A stretch of 64,000 nucleotides of DNA, taken from contig NZ_ARQM01000010.1 of assembly GCF_000385135.1 (NCBI RefSeq), positions 1,984,001-2,048,000 of the forward strand. The letters run 5' to 3'. The notes under the pieces are model-generated. The model was not told the origin of the DNA. It did no database searches and saw only the letters and a list, made by a program, of their open reading frames with translations. Made by a program: the position numbers and the translations under genes. Shown here piece by piece: positions 16,286 through 25,411 of the stretch (position 1 is its first letter; each line of letters begins with the position of its first letter). Source of the stretch: Promicromonospora sukumoe 327MFSha3.1. GTDB taxonomy: Bacteria > Actinomycetota > Actinomycetes > Actinomycetales > Cellulomonadaceae.

Positions 16286-16718
16286 CGCCCTTGCTCACGC
16301 CGGTTCGTCTCGGCCGCCATACTACGGGGCGACCGTTGCGTATACGCACGGCACGCCGGTCGGCGCGACCAGCACCACCCCCAGCATCACCCCTCGCGCC
16401 ACACCCGCGACACCCCCTGACCACCCACCATCCACCCACCCCGACACGCCCGGCAACACCCGCCCCGCAACGCCCTCACCACGCACGACATCACCCGCGT
16501 GCTGCACGTCACGCTCCATACCTCTGTGCTCAAGGCGCTCGCAGCCGATACAGTGGTGCAACATCCCCTTGGAGTTCGTCGTCTTCCCGTGTGTGCACGC
16601 AAAGTGCGAGACAGGCCCGCAGCCTCGGTTGCGGGGAAGGTGTGTCGGGAGCGCGCGACGCGAGGGCCCTCACCTCGGCCCTGACTCCCCCACCCCACGA
16701 CGAACGGTGCAGCACTGC
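16286..16718 (+). other. Divergent intergenic region with probable deaD promoter and leader
   Basis: 433 bp without a credible gene. TACAGT (16549-16554) is a possible -10 for the helicase, giving a leader of roughly 158 nt. Within the leader a hairpin with arms 16616-16621 and 16630-16635 (CCCGCA/TGCGGG) is visible. Long structured leaders are common on cold-shock DEAD-box genes. The left part is a C/A-rich, low-complexity stretch. Confidence 0.4.
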
Positions 16719-18710
16719 ATGTCTATCGACACCCATGACCTGATCGCGCCTGCCGACCAGCAGGAGACCGCTCAGGTCACCGCCGACTCCGGCGACCAGG
16801 CAGCCCCCGCGGCCGCCACCCCCGAGACCGAGGCCACCCAGGCCCCGGCCCAGCCGGCCGCCGAGGCTCAGCCCGCGCCGGCCCCCGAGGCCCCGGCCGA
16901 GCCCACCGGCCCGACCTTCGCGAGCCTCGACCTGCCCGCGCCCCTCATGGCCGCCATCGACGAGCTCGGCTTCGTCACCCCCTCGGCCATCCAGGCCCGC
17001 GCCATCCCCGAGCTCCTCGCCGGCCGCGACATCACCGGCGTCGCCCAGACCGGAACCGGCAAGACCGCCGCCTTCGGCCTCCCCCTGCTCGCCGCCGTCG
17101 ACCCCGCCCTGCGCAAGGTCCAGGCCCTCGTCCTGACGCCGACGCGCGAGCTCGCCATGCAGGTCGCCGACGCCATCGAGTCGTTCGCCAGCAAGATGAA
17201 CGACGTCCGCGTCCTGCCCGTCTACGGCGGCGCCCCCTACGTACCCCAGCAGCGCGCCCTGCGCGACGGCGTCCACGTCGTCGTCGGCACCCCCGGCCGC
17301 ATCAAGGACCACCTCGAGCGCGGCGCCCTCCGCCTGGAGGACATCCGCTTCCTCGTCCTCGACGAGGCCGACGAGATGCTCCGCATGGGCTTCGCCGAGG
17401 ACGTCGAGGAGATCTTCGGCCAGGCACCCGCCGAGCGCCAGGTCGCCCTCTTCTCCGCGACCATGCCCCCCGCCATCCGCAAGGTCGCCGACCAGCACCT
17501 CACCGACCCGGTCCAGATCGCCGTCGCCCGCCAGTCGTCCACCGTCACCGCGGTGCGCCAGACCTACGCCGTCGTGCCCTTCCGCCACAAGGTCGGCTCC
17601 CTCGCCCGCGTCCTGGCCACCTCCGACGCCGACGCCGCCATCGTCTTCACCCGCACCCGCGGCGCGGCCGAGGACGTCGGCTCCGCCCTCATCGAGAAGG
17701 GCATCTCCGCCGCCACCATCTCCGGCGACGTCGCCCAGAAGGAGCGCGAGAAGATCGTCGAGCGCCTCCGCTCCGGCGCCCTCGACGTGCTCGTCGCCAC
17801 CGACGTCGCCGCCCGCGGCCTCGACGTCGACCGCATCGGCCTCGTCGTCAACTTCGACGTCCCCGGCGAGCCCGAGGCCTACGTCCACCGCATCGGCCGC
17901 ACCGGCCGCGCCGGACGCACCGGCGAGGCCCTCACCTTCGTCACCCCCCACGAGCGCGGCAAGCTCCGCTCCATCGAGCGCACCATCCGCGCCCAGCTCG
18001 AAGAGGTCGACATCCCCTCCCCCCGGGACGTCTCCGCCCACCAGGTCAAGCGCGCCCTCGGCAAGGTCGAGGCCCGCCGCGAGGCCGGCCGCCTCGACAT
18101 GTACACCGAGATGATCCGCACCTACGCCCAGGAGAACGACGTCGACCCCATCGACGTCGCCGCCGCCATGGCGGCGCTCGCTGTCGGCGACGACGGCCCC
18201 CGGGCCCGCGCGGAGCAGGAGGAGTACGAGCGCGAGCGTGCCGAGGCCAAGTCGGCCGCCGCCCGCCGCAACGCCCGTGAGGGCGACCGGCACGACCGGT
18301 CCGGCGACCGCCCGTCGCGCGGGCGGTCCGAGGGCGACCGCGGCATCCGCCGTCCGGCCCGCGGCACCCGGTACCGCATCGCCGTCGGCCACACGCACGG
18401 CGTGCAGCCGGGCGGGATCGTCGGCGCGCTGACCGGCGAGGGCGGCATCACCGGCGCCGACGTCGGCAAGATCGACATCTTCGGCAACTTCTCGCTGGTG
18501 GACATCATCGCGCCGCTGGACAACGAGGCGCTGGACCGCCTGGCCCGCGCCCGCGTGGCCGGCAAGCCGCTGCGCATCACGCTGGACCGTGGCGCACCGC
18601 GCGGCGGCGAGCGTGGCCCGCGCACCGGTGGCGACCACCGCCGTCCGGACGGCGACCGCGGCCCCCGCGGTCGTGGCCCGGCCCACTACGAGGCCCGCAG
18701 CAGCCGCTGA
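16719..18710 (+). CDS. deaD: DEAD-box RNA helicase, DeaD/CsdA type
   Basis: 663 residues. A Pro/Ala/Glu-rich N-terminus (~60) precedes the Q motif, Walker A (AQTGTGKT), Ia (PTRELA), Ib (GTPGRIKDHL), DEAD-box (VLDEADEML), SAT, and the second RecA domain with ARGLDVDR and HRIGRTGRAGR. An Arg/Gly-rich linker and a DbpA-type RNA-binding domain (RYRIAVGHTHGVQPGGIVGA) follow, then a basic RGG-like tail. This layout matches DeaD helicases acting in ribosome assembly and cold adaptation. A strong terminator follows. Confidence 0.93.
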   Translation: MSIDTHDLIAPADQQETAQVTADSGDQAAPAAATPETEATQAPAQPAAEAQPAPAPEAPAEPTGPTFASLDLPAPLMAAIDELGFVTPSAIQARAIPELLAGRDITGVAQTGTGKTAAFGLPLLAAVDPALRKVQALVLTPTRELAMQVADAIESFASKMNDVRVLPVYGGAPYVPQQRALRDGVHVVVGTPGRIKDHLERGALRLEDIRFLVLDEADEMLRMGFAEDVEEIFGQAPAERQVALFSATMPPAIRKVADQHLTDPVQIAVARQSSTVTAVRQTYAVVPFRHKVGSLARVLATSDADAAIVFTRTRGAAEDVGSALIEKGISAATISGDVAQKEREKIVERLRSGALDVLVATDVAARGLDVDRIGLVVNFDVPGEPEAYVHRIGRTGRAGRTGEALTFVTPHERGKLRSIERTIRAQLEEVDIPSPRDVSAHQVKRALGKVEARREAGRLDMYTEMIRTYAQENDVDPIDVAAAMAALAVGDDGPRARAEQEEYERERAEAKSAAARRNAREGDRHDRSGDRPSRGRSEGDRGIRRPARGTRYRIAVGHTHGVQPGGIVGALTGEGGITGADVGKIDIFGNFSLVDIIAPLDNEALDRLARARVAGKPLRITLDRGAPRGGERGPRTGGDHRRPDGDRGPRGRGPAHYEARSSR

Positions 18711-18735
18711 CGCCGGCTGATCGAAGAGCATGACC

Positions 18736-18779
18736 AAGAAGCAGGGCGCCTGTCCGGAAGGACAGGCGCCCTGCTTCTT
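18736..18779. terminator. Bidirectional intrinsic terminator after deaD
   Basis: A perfect 20-bp stem (arms 18736-18755 and 18760-18779, loop ggaa) with A-rich 5' and T-rich 3' flanks. It lies 25 bp after the deaD stop and 29 bp beyond the convergent PH-protein stop, so it can serve both genes. Confidence 0.92.
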
Positions 18780-18808
18780 TCTCTCACGAGTCTCGCTCCT
18801 ACGAGGTC

Positions 18809-19306
18809 CTAACGCGGAGACCCCTGGTCCGGCTCCGCGGCCTCGCCCAGCTCCGCGATCAGCGCCACCAGACGCCGCGCCTCGGCCATGCCGTGCTCGC
18901 CGTCGGCCCGCTGGATGCCCATGACGGCGAGCACGTCGCCGTCGGCCAGGTCGAGGTGCACCCACGGGTCGTTCGGCCCGAACCGGACCGTCACGATCTC
19001 GGCCCAGTCGAGCCGGCGCCGCTTGGCGTAGTTGACGACGGTGAGCCCGGTCCGGTCCGGGACCGCGCGCACCGCGCCGAACCGCCACGCGACCAGCGCG
19101 CCCAGGAACCCGAACACGATGATCGAGATCCGGTTGGCGGCGTCCGCCCCGGGGCCGCTCGCCGCCAGCGCGACGAACGTGCACCCGCCGGCGAACAGCA
19201 GCGCGATGCCGTAGGCGGTGGGCGTGCCGAACCGGCCGCGGAAGGTGCGGAACCGGTCGTCGCCCCGGCCCCGGCCGGACGCGCTGCTTCCCGTCGCCGC
19301 GCCCAT
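18809..19306 (-). CDS. PH-domain membrane protein
   Basis: 165 residues. Two hydrophobic helices (~31-50 and ~60-78) are followed by a small beta-rich domain: TGLTVVNYAKRRRLDWAEIV, then VHLDLADGDVLAVMGIQ, the pattern of actinobacterial bPH domains. The AEARRLVALIAEL helix closes the fold. Function unknown. It is immediately downstream of hisG (5 bp), a linkage also seen in other actinobacteria, so it is probably the last gene of the his pair's operon. Confidence 0.8.
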   Translation of the reverse strand: MGAATGSSASGRGRGDDRFRTFRGRFGTPTAYGIALLFAGGCTFVALAASGPGADAANRISIIVFGFLGALVAWRFGAVRAVPDRTGLTVVNYAKRRRLDWAEIVTVRFGPNDPWVHLDLADGDVLAVMGIQRADGEHGMAEARRLVALIAELGEAAEPDQGSPR

Positions 19307-19311
19307 GGGCC

Positions 19312-20175
19312 CTACAGCCGCGAGGCGTGGATCGACGTCACGATGATGGCGCGCGCCCCAACCTCGTACAGCGCGTCCATGATCCGGTTGGTCTCGCTGC
19401 GGGGCACCATGACGCGCACCGCGCGGGCGTCGCTGTGGTGCTGCGCCGAGACCGTCGGAGACTCCTTGCCGGGCGTGATCGCCACGGCCTGCTCCAGCCG
19501 GGACTCGGGGACCACGTAGTCCATCAGCACGTACTCGCGGGCGGTGATCACGCCCTCCAGGCGGCGGGTCAGCACCTCCAGGCCGGCGGGCGCCTCGGTG
19601 TCGGACCGCCGGATCAGCACGGCCTCCGAGCGCAGGATCGGGTCGCCGAAGACCTCCAGGCCCGCGGCCCGCAGCGTGGTGCCGGTCTCGACGACGTCCG
19701 CGATCACGTCCGCGACGCCGAGCCGGACACTCGACTCCACGGCGCCGTCCAGGTGCACGATGGCGGCGGGCTCGACGCCCTGCTTCGCCAGGTGCTGGGC
19801 CACGAGCGTGGTGTACGACGACGCCACGCGACGTCCCGCGATGTCCTCGACCCGGGTCACGGCGTCGGTCTCGCCGGGCCCGGCGGGCGCCGCGTACCGG
19901 AAGGTGGAGCGGGCGAACCCGAGGCCGAGGTGCTCGACGGCGTCGGCCCCCGAGTCGAGCATCAGGTCACGGCCGGTGATGCCGACGTCGACCGTGCCGG
20001 TACCCACGTAGACCGCGACGTCGCGCGGGCGCAGGAAGAAGAACTCGACGTCGTTCTCGGGGTCGGCGAGCACGAGCTCGCGGGTGTCGCGGCGCTGGCG
20101 GTAGCCCGCCTCGCGCAGCATCTCGGAAGCGGGGCCCGACAGGGCACCCTTGTTGGGGACGGCGATGCGCAGCAT
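19312..20175 (-). CDS. hisG: ATP phosphoribosyltransferase (long form)
   Basis: 287 residues. It catalyses the first step of histidine synthesis, ATP + PRPP to phosphoribosyl-ATP. The N-terminus reads [14 protein letters not shown], with [13 protein letters not shown] and the PRPP loop [20 protein letters not shown]. The C-terminal ~75 residues are the ACT-like regulatory domain of the histidine-inhibited hexameric form, so no HisZ partner is needed. hisE lies upstream on the same strand, separated by 133 bp that carry a large palindrome. Confidence 0.95.
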   Translation of the reverse strand: MLRIAVPNKGALSGPASEMLREAGYRQRRDTRELVLADPENDVEFFFLRPRDVAVYVGTGTVDVGITGRDLMLDSGADAVEHLGLGFARSTFRYAAPAGPGETDAVTRVEDIAGRRVASSYTTLVAQHLAKQGVEPAAIVHLDGAVESSVRLGVADVIADVVETGTTLRAAGLEVFGDPILRSEAVLIRRSDTEAPAGLEVLTRRLEGVITAREYVLMDYVVPESRLEQAVAITPGKESPTVSAQHHSDARAVRVMVPRSETNRIMDALYEVGARAIIVTSIHASRL

Positions 20176-20225
20176 GTGGTTGGTTCCTCTCCGGGGTGTA
20201 CGACGGGTCTGGGTGCGAGGTCCGG

Positions 20226-20298
20226 GGTCTCGACAGGCTCGACCAGCGGTGGTGTCGACCAGGGGTGGTCACCACCGCTGGTCGAGCCTGTCGAGACC
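20226..20298. repeat. Palindromic repeat between hisE and hisG
   Basis: Two perfect 28-nt inverted arms (20226-20253 and 20271-20298) around a 17-nt centre. The arm core is gtctcgacaggctcgacca. The first 23 nt of the arm recur inside coaBC (39968-39990), and a one-mismatch 19-nt version sits in a DUF881 gene (14312-14330). It has no T-run and looks like a REP-type element inside the his operon, where it could act as an mRNA hairpin. Confidence 0.85.
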
Positions 20299-20308
20299 GG
20301 AAGCCTCG

Positions 20309-20572
20309 CTACAGATGCGTGTACACGTCCTCGAGGGTCAGTCCCTTGGCGACCATCAGGACCTGCAGGTGGTACAGGAGCTGGGAGATCTCCTCCGCCG
20401 TCTCCTTGTCCGACTGGTACTCCGCCGCCATCCACACCTCGGCGGCCTCCTCCACGACCTTCTTGCCGATCGCATGGACGCCCGCGTCCAGCTGGGCCAC
20501 GGTGCCCGAACCCGCGGGACGGGTCTCGGCCTTCTCGGTCAGCTCGGCGAACAGGGTCTCGAAGGTCTTCAC
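20309..20572 (-). CDS. hisE: Phosphoribosyl-ATP pyrophosphatase
   Basis: 87 residues from GTG, the usual HisE length. It performs the second step of histidine synthesis, hydrolysing phosphoribosyl-ATP to phosphoribosyl-AMP. The MazG-like helical motif is clear: [16 protein letters not shown] and [16 protein letters not shown], with metal-binding glutamates. The GTG was preferred to upstream in-frame starts because [11 protein letters not shown] is where actinobacterial HisE proteins begin. Paired with hisG downstream. Confidence 0.93.
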   Translation of the reverse strand: MKTFETLFAELTEKAETRPAGSGTVAQLDAGVHAIGKKVVEEAAEVWMAAEYQSDKETAEEISQLLYHLQVLMVAKGLTLEDVYTHL

Positions 20573-20677
20573 GTGCTCAGAGTAATCGGGCGAGGGGGTC
20601 ACCACCCCCCGCCGTCCCACGTTGTGGCCAGACTCTCCTTCCGGCTCCGGGTCGCCGCCTTCTTCCGCGCGCCGTGC

Positions 20678-21361
20678 TCAGGGGTTGTCGGGCCACTCCG
20701 CCGGCAGTGCGCCGTCGTCCTCGGGCGGCACGACGCCCTGGAACGGCGTGATCAGCTGGAAGCCCACCTCGCTTTCGGTCGACCCGTCCTCGGTCGAGCC
20801 CGACAGCAGCACGATCAGGGGTCCGGCGTTGGTGTCCGGTTCGAGCGGGTCGCCGGCGGGGTACGCGCTGTCCCGGCCGCCGCAGGTCTCCGGCGTCGAG
20901 ACCACCGAGATGCGCTCCCCCGCCGAGATCGCGAGCTCCTCCGGCGGCTCCCAGCCCGGGACCTCGGAGTCGGGCCGCTCCAGCACCTGCTCGACGTCGA
21001 ACAGCCAGCGGTGTGCCTCGACGCCGTACAGCTCAGCCGTCCCGTCCCGCTCCACCACGGTCCCCAGCAGCACGGCACCGGCAGCCGACGCCGCCTCGGC
21101 CGGGTCGGCGAACCGCATCCAGTCGACGCACGCGGCTCCGGCCATCTGGTCGAGCGACTCCTCGAGCAGCTCCTCCTCGGTGGGATCGCTCGTCGTCTCG
21201 TCGGAGGCCCCGGTCGTCTCCCCGTGCGCTCCCCCGGTCGCGCCGGACGCCCCGCCGGGCAGGCCCGCGGCCGCGCAGCCCGTCAGCCCGCCGGACAGCA
21301 CCCCGGCCAGCGCCGTCGTCATCACTACCGTTGCCGCCCACCGGGCGCGTGAGGTTCTCAT
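20678..21361 (-). CDS. Hypothetical lipoprotein
   Basis: 227 residues. A signal peptide with a basic start (MRTSRAR), hydrophobic core and lipobox LTGC (Cys29) predicts a lipid-anchored extracytoplasmic protein. A low-complexity Gly/Thr/Ser/Glu linker (30-60) precedes a domain containing CVDWMRFADP and PETCGGRDSAYP; the two cysteines may pair. No family recognised. A 17-nt motif shared with the kinase-gene upstream region lies 78 bp before the ATG. Confidence 0.8.
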   Translation of the reverse strand: MRTSRARWAATVVMTTALAGVLSGGLTGCAAAGLPGGASGATGGAHGETTGASDETTSDPTEEELLEESLDQMAGAACVDWMRFADPAEAASAAGAVLLGTVVERDGTAELYGVEAHRWLFDVEQVLERPDSEVPGWEPPEELAISAGERISVVSTPETCGGRDSAYPAGDPLEPDTNAGPLIVLLSGSTEDGSTESEVGFQLITPFQGVVPPEDDGALPAEWPDNP

Positions 21362-21438
21362 ACCCGACCAGTGTGCCGAGGTTGCTCTTTCTTTCGGCTG
21401 GTGGTGCGTTCTTCATGGAGCTGGGGTGAGGCAGGAGC

Positions 21439-21455
21439 CGCTTGGCACACTATTT
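21439..21455 (-). promoter_or_regulatory. 17-nt shared upstream motif, copy 1
   Basis: The minus strand reads aaatagtgtgccaagcg, identical to the sequence upstream of the NarL-type kinase gene (28561-28577). It includes TAGTGT, which fits a TANNNT -10, although no convincing -35 is seen. It lies 78 bp upstream of the lipoprotein start. Confidence 0.4.
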
Positions 21456-21547
21456 ATTCGACAGGAAGAGGAACAGGGCAACAGCAGGGGTGGGCGAACA
21501 GCAGAGCCGGCCCGGGCCCGCAGGCCCAGACCGGCTCCCTCAGGTCG

Positions 21548-21580
21548 CAGCGCCGTCTCAGCGCCGTCTCAGCGCCGCCC
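21548..21580. repeat. 11-bp tandem repeat after ribH
   Basis: cagcgccgtct occurs at 21548-21558 and 21559-21569, followed by a third diverged copy (21570-21580). It starts about 20 bp beyond the ribH stop codon. Confidence 0.75.
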
Positions 21581-21599
21581 GAACACCAGGCGACGCTGC

Positions 21600-22091
21600 T
21601 CAGACCCCGCTCGACGCGAACGCCCGCAGCGTCGCCGCGGTCGCGATCGCCGCCTCGACGGCCTCCGCGCCCTTGTCCTCCTTGGACCCCTCCAGGCCCG
21701 CCCGGTCCAGCGCCTGCTGCTCGTCGTCGCACGTCAGCACCCCGAACCCGACCGGCACGCCGGTGCGCACGCTCACGTCCGTCAGGCCCGACGTCGCCGC
21801 CGAGCACACGTAGTCGAAGTGCGGCGTGCCCCCGCGGATCACCACGCCGAGCGCGACGACGGCGTCGGCAGCAGCCCCTCCCCCGATCCCGGCGGCACGC
21901 GCAGCGGCCACGGGCAGCTCGAACGAACCCGGCACCCGCACCTCCGTCCACGTCGCGCCGGACGCCACTAGCGCCCGGCGGGCGCCGGCCAGCAGGCCGT
22001 CCATCACCTGCTCGTGCCAGCTCGCCGCGATCAGCACCACCCGTAGGCCCGTGCCGTCGACGATCACGTTGGGTGCTCCAGCCCCGCTCAT
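21600..22091 (-). CDS. ribH: 6,7-dimethyl-8-ribityllumazine synthase
   Basis: 163 residues from an ATG overlapping the ribBA stop (an ATG 6 bp upstream is possible). It condenses the 3,4-dihydroxy-2-butanone 4-phosphate made by RibBA with the ribityl-amino-uracil made by RibD and a phosphatase. Seen: [25 protein letters not shown], the catalytic histidine in [14 protein letters not shown], and [16 protein letters not shown]. Last gene of the ribD-ribE-ribBA-ribH operon. Confidence 0.95.
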   Translation of the reverse strand: MSGAGAPNVIVDGTGLRVVLIAASWHEQVMDGLLAGARRALVASGATWTEVRVPGSFELPVAAARAAGIGGGAAADAVVALGVVIRGGTPHFDYVCSAATSGLTDVSVRTGVPVGFGVLTCDDEQQALDRAGLEGSKEDKGAEAVEAAIATAATLRAFASSGV

Positions 22092-23488
22092 GCGCATGCT
22101 CCTTCGTTCTGGTCCAGCTCGTCGTGGTTGTTGTGGTTCTGGTTCTGGTTCAGGTCCGTGACGGCGACGGCACCGAGGCGGTGCCCCATCACGAGCCGCT
22201 TGGTCTCCAGGTACCGGTGGTTGTGCACGCCGTGCCCCACCACCAGCCCCCGCCGCCCGACGACGTCCGTGCCCGCCGCGCGCAGGCCCGTCACCTTGCC
22301 CGGGTTGTTGGTCAGCAGGGTGACGACGGCCACGCCGAGGTCGGCCAGGATCGCCGACGCCGCGCCGTACTCCCGCGCGTCCACCGGCAGCCCGAGCTCG
22401 ACGTTGGCCTCGACGGTGTCCCGCCCGGCGTCCTGCAGCGTGTACGCCTGGATCTTGGCCGCCAGGCCGATTCCCCGGCCCTCGTGCCCCCGCAGGTACA
22501 CGACGGCGCCGCCCTCGGCGGCCACGGCGCGCAGCGACGCCTCGAGCTGCGGGCCGCAGTCGCAGCGCAGGGAGCCCAGGCCGTCGCCCGTGAGGCACTC
22601 CGAGTGCACCCGCACCAGGGAGCCACCCTCGTGCCCCACGGGCGTCAGGGCCAGGTGCTCCGCGCCCGAGACGAGGTCCCGGTACGCGACCACCCGGAAG
22701 TCGCCGTGGCGCGTGGGCAGCGCGGCCTCCGCGACCCGCTCGACGCGGGGCGCGGGGAGGGCGGAGTGCGTGCTGTCAGCCGCGGTGGCGGCCGGGACCG
22801 GGTCGTGCGCCCGCCGCCACGCGACCAGCTCCGCGACGGTCAGCACCACCAGCCCGTGCTCGGCCGCCAGGTCGTGCGCCTCGGCCAGGCGCATCACGGC
22901 GCCGTCGTCGCGCACGAGCTCGGCGATCGCGCCGACCTCGCCCAGCACCGCCGGGCCCGTGGTGGCAGCTCGCTCCCCCGCCAGCCGCACCAGGTCGACC
23001 GCGGCCTCGGTGTGCCCGGGGCGTTCCAGCACCCCGCCCGGGCGCGCCCGCAGCGGCAGCACGTGCCCGGGCCGGATCAGGTCGCCCGCGACCGACGCCG
23101 GGTCACCGAGCACCCGCAGGGTCAGCGCCCGGTCGGCCGCGGAGATGCCGGTCGACACGCCCACGGCGTCCACCGAGACCGTGTAGGCCGTCCGCAGCGG
23201 GTCCTCGGTGCGCTCCACCATGAGCGGCAGCTCCAGGGCGTCCGCCCGGTGCGCCGGCATCGGCGCGCACAGGTACCCGGACGAGTGCCGCACCGTCCAC
23301 GCGACCCACTGCTGCGTCGCGACACCCGCGGCCAGCACGACGTCCACCTCGTTCTCCCGGCCGGCGTCGTCCGCCACGAGCACGGGACGGCCCGCGGCGA
23401 GCTCGGCGAGGGCGCGCTCCATGAGCTGTTCCGTTCCCGGGAGCTCGGCCGCCGCCGTGACAGGCGCGACCACCCCCACGCCGGTCAT
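22088..23488 (-). CDS. ribBA: Bifunctional DHBP synthase / GTP cyclohydrolase II
   Basis: 466 residues. The N-terminal half is 3,4-dihydroxy-2-butanone 4-phosphate synthase ([38 protein letters not shown]). Residue Val replaces the usual Gly in the RENEGD motif. The C-terminal half is GTP cyclohydrolase II with zinc cysteines in [20 protein letters not shown] and [12 protein letters not shown]. It supplies both riboflavin precursors. The C-terminus ends in an Asn/Gln-rich tail ([15 protein letters not shown]) from a short DNA repeat. It overlaps ribE and ribH by 4 bp. Confidence 0.95.
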   Translation of the reverse strand: MTGVGVVAPVTAAAELPGTEQLMERALAELAAGRPVLVADDAGRENEVDVVLAAGVATQQWVAWTVRHSSGYLCAPMPAHRADALELPLMVERTEDPLRTAYTVSVDAVGVSTGISAADRALTLRVLGDPASVAGDLIRPGHVLPLRARPGGVLERPGHTEAAVDLVRLAGERAATTGPAVLGEVGAIAELVRDDGAVMRLAEAHDLAAEHGLVVLTVAELVAWRRAHDPVPAATAADSTHSALPAPRVERVAEAALPTRHGDFRVVAYRDLVSGAEHLALTPVGHEGGSLVRVHSECLTGDGLGSLRCDCGPQLEASLRAVAAEGGAVVYLRGHEGRGIGLAAKIQAYTLQDAGRDTVEANVELGLPVDAREYGAASAILADLGVAVVTLLTNNPGKVTGLRAAGTDVVGRRGLVVGHGVHNHRYLETKRLVMGHRLGAVAVTDLNQNQNHNNHDELDQNEGACA

Positions 23489-24120
23489 CGTGCGACCCCC
23501 GCCGCCATGAGCCGTTCGACGTACTTGGCGAGCACGTCGACCTCGACGTTCACCGCGTCGCCCGGGACCAGGCCGCCCAGCGTCGTCGCGGCCAGTGTCG
23601 TCGGGATCAGCGAGACGCCGAAGCCGTCGTCCGAGACCCAGGTGACGGTGAGCGAGACCCCGGACAGCGCCACGGAGCCCTTCTCCGCGACGTACCGGGT
23701 CAGGGCGGCAGGCGCGGCGAACTCGAGGTCGTCCCAGCGCGGGCCGGGCGTGCGGCCCACGAGCGTGGCCACGCCGTCGACGTGCCCCTGCACCACGTGC
23801 CCGCCCAGCCGGCCGTTCGCCGGCAGCGCCCGCTCCAGGTTGACGCGCGCACCCGGGACCAGCCCGCCGAGCGAGGTGCGGCGCAGCGTCTCCGGCATCA
23901 CCTCGGCCACGAACGCGCCGTCCGCCACCGAGGTGACGGTCAGGCAGACGCCGTCGACGGCGATCGAGTCGCCCGGGCGGGCGTCCGACGTGGCGAGCGG
24001 GCCCGCGACGGTCAGGACGGCGTCGGGCGCGACGGAGTCCGTGCCGGACGCCGCGCCGTCGCCGTCGGGGCGGACGAGCGCGACCACTGAGCCGAGCTCC
24101 TCGACGATTCCCGTGAACAT
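23485..24120 (-). CDS. ribE: Riboflavin synthase, alpha subunit
   Basis: 211 residues. It dismutates two lumazines to riboflavin. It begins with the canonical MFTGIVEELGSV, and two lumazine-binding repeats are visible (DSIAVDGVCLTVTSV with HVVQGHVDGV; then GSVALSGVSLTVTWV). Length and duplicated layout are normal. The start shares one base with the ribD stop (TGATG), and its own stop overlaps ribBA. Confidence 0.95.
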   Translation of the reverse strand: MFTGIVEELGSVVALVRPDGDGAASGTDSVAPDAVLTVAGPLATSDARPGDSIAVDGVCLTVTSVADGAFVAEVMPETLRRTSLGGLVPGARVNLERALPANGRLGGHVVQGHVDGVATLVGRTPGPRWDDLEFAAPAALTRYVAEKGSVALSGVSLTVTWVSDDGFGVSLIPTTLAATTLGGLVPGDAVNVEVDVLAKYVERLMAAGVAR

Positions 24121-25289
24121 CAGATCTCCTCCTCGGTGTGCCGGCCGGGCCGGCCGTGCTGGGCGGTGGGGGCAGGGGCGTTCTCGATCTCGTTCTCGGC
24201 GGCGGCGGATACGGGCTCGATCCGCCGCGCGGCGAGCAGCATGTCGTCGCCGAGCCGGGTCACGTCGTCCGTGGCGAACCGCGCGGCCTCGCCGATGGTG
24301 GTCACGCCGAGATCGCCGACGGCGGTGGCGCCCGCGCCGAGCAGCACCGGCGCCACGTACGCGTGCAGCTCGTCGACGGCGTCCGCGGCCAGCAGTGCGG
24401 TCGCCAGCGTGGGGCCGCCCTCCACGAGCAGGTGCCGCACCTCGCGGTCGCCGAGCGCGCGCAGGGCGGCGTCGAGGTCGTCCCCGGGCAGCTGGAGCAG
24501 CTCGCCCCCGGGCCCGCGCAGGCGGGCGCCGTCGGGCACCGGGCGGCGGCCGAGCACCACCCGCAGGGGCTGGTGCTCGAAGAGGCCGCCGTCGGCGCGG
24601 CGGGCGGTCAGGGACGGGTCGTCGGTGAGCGCGGTCCCGGAGCCGACGGCGATCGCGTCGACCTGCGCGCGGACCGTGTGGGCGTGCGCGCGGGCCTGGG
24701 CGCCGGTGATCCAGCGGCTCGTGCCGTCCGCAGCCGCGACCCGGCCGTCGAGGCTGGTGGCGAGCTTCAGGGTCACGTAGGGACGGCCGGTGCGCACGGC
24801 GTGCAGCCAGGTGCGCAGCAGCTCCTCGCCCTCGTCGGCGAGCAGGCCGACGGTAACCGGGATCCCGGCCGTCCGCAGCCGGTCCGCGCCGCCCGTCGCG
24901 ACGGGGTTCGGGTCGGCGACCGCGACGTGCACGGCAGCCACCCCGGCGTCGATCAGGGCGTCCGCGCAGGGTCCGGTGCGGCCGTGGTGCGCGCAGGGCT
25001 CCAGGGTCACCACCGCCGTCGTGCCACGGGGGTCGACGCCGCGGGACCGTGCGTCCGCCAGGGCCGCCGCCTCGGCGTGCGGGGTGCCGGCGCCGCGGTG
25101 GTACCCCTCGGCGACCGTGCGGCCGCCCGGGTCCAGGAGCACGCAGCCGACGCGCGGGTTGGGCCCGTGGGCCGGGCCCAGCGCGGCGAGCGCGAGGGCG
25201 CGGCGCATCGCGGCGTCGAGACCAGCGGGCTCGAGACCGTACGGTGCTGTCCGATCAGCGGTTCTGCGATCCGTGGCTGCCTGGTTCAT
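24120..25289 (-). CDS. ribD: Bifunctional riboflavin deaminase/reductase
   Basis: 389 residues. The N-terminal deaminase has the zinc site HAEAAAL and PCAHHGRTGPC; the C-terminal reductase shows KLATSLDGRVA, SRWITG and LLVEGGPTL. It carries out two consecutive steps on the pyrimidine intermediate after GTP cyclohydrolase II. The ATG was chosen for its GGGGAGG site 6 nt upstream. That site lies inside a hairpin, and an FMN riboswitch is 122 bp further upstream, so ribD initiation is the likely control point of the operon. Confidence 0.94.
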   Translation of the reverse strand: MNQAATDRRTADRTAPYGLEPAGLDAAMRRALALAALGPAHGPNPRVGCVLLDPGGRTVAEGYHRGAGTPHAEAAALADARSRGVDPRGTTAVVTLEPCAHHGRTGPCADALIDAGVAAVHVAVADPNPVATGGADRLRTAGIPVTVGLLADEGEELLRTWLHAVRTGRPYVTLKLATSLDGRVAAADGTSRWITGAQARAHAHTVRAQVDAIAVGSGTALTDDPSLTARRADGGLFEHQPLRVVLGRRPVPDGARLRGPGGELLQLPGDDLDAALRALGDREVRHLLVEGGPTLATALLAADAVDELHAYVAPVLLGAGATAVGDLGVTTIGEAARFATDDVTRLGDDMLLAARRIEPVSAAAENEIENAPAPTAQHGRPGRHTEEEI

Positions 25290-25292
25290 GCC

Positions 25293-25325
25293 GTCCTCCC
25301 CGAGCGTCGGTGCTCCGGGGTGGAC
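25293..25325 (-). promoter_or_regulatory. Possible Shine-Dalgarno-sequestering hairpin before ribD
   Basis: Arms at 25293-25304 and 25313-25325 pair with one mismatch and one bulge. The downstream arm contains the GGGGAGG ribosome site of ribD, so the hairpin could block translation when the riboswitch binds FMN. The switching partner was not identified. Confidence 0.45.
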
Positions 25326-25411
25326 GACGGGTACGCGGACCGGGGGCCACGAGGGCCCGGACCGCGCGCACGACGTCACGGCGTCGCACGCCCCAGGGGA
25401 CGGCGGCGCCG

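Noticed and set aside
16530-19184. 884-codon minus-strand ORF opposite deaD
   Set aside because: Asp/Gly/Ala-rich antisense shadow crossing the deaD terminator; no domain.
20226-20298. hisE-hisG palindrome as an intrinsic terminator
   Set aside because: No T-run on either side, it sits inside an apparent operon, and its core recurs inside genes.
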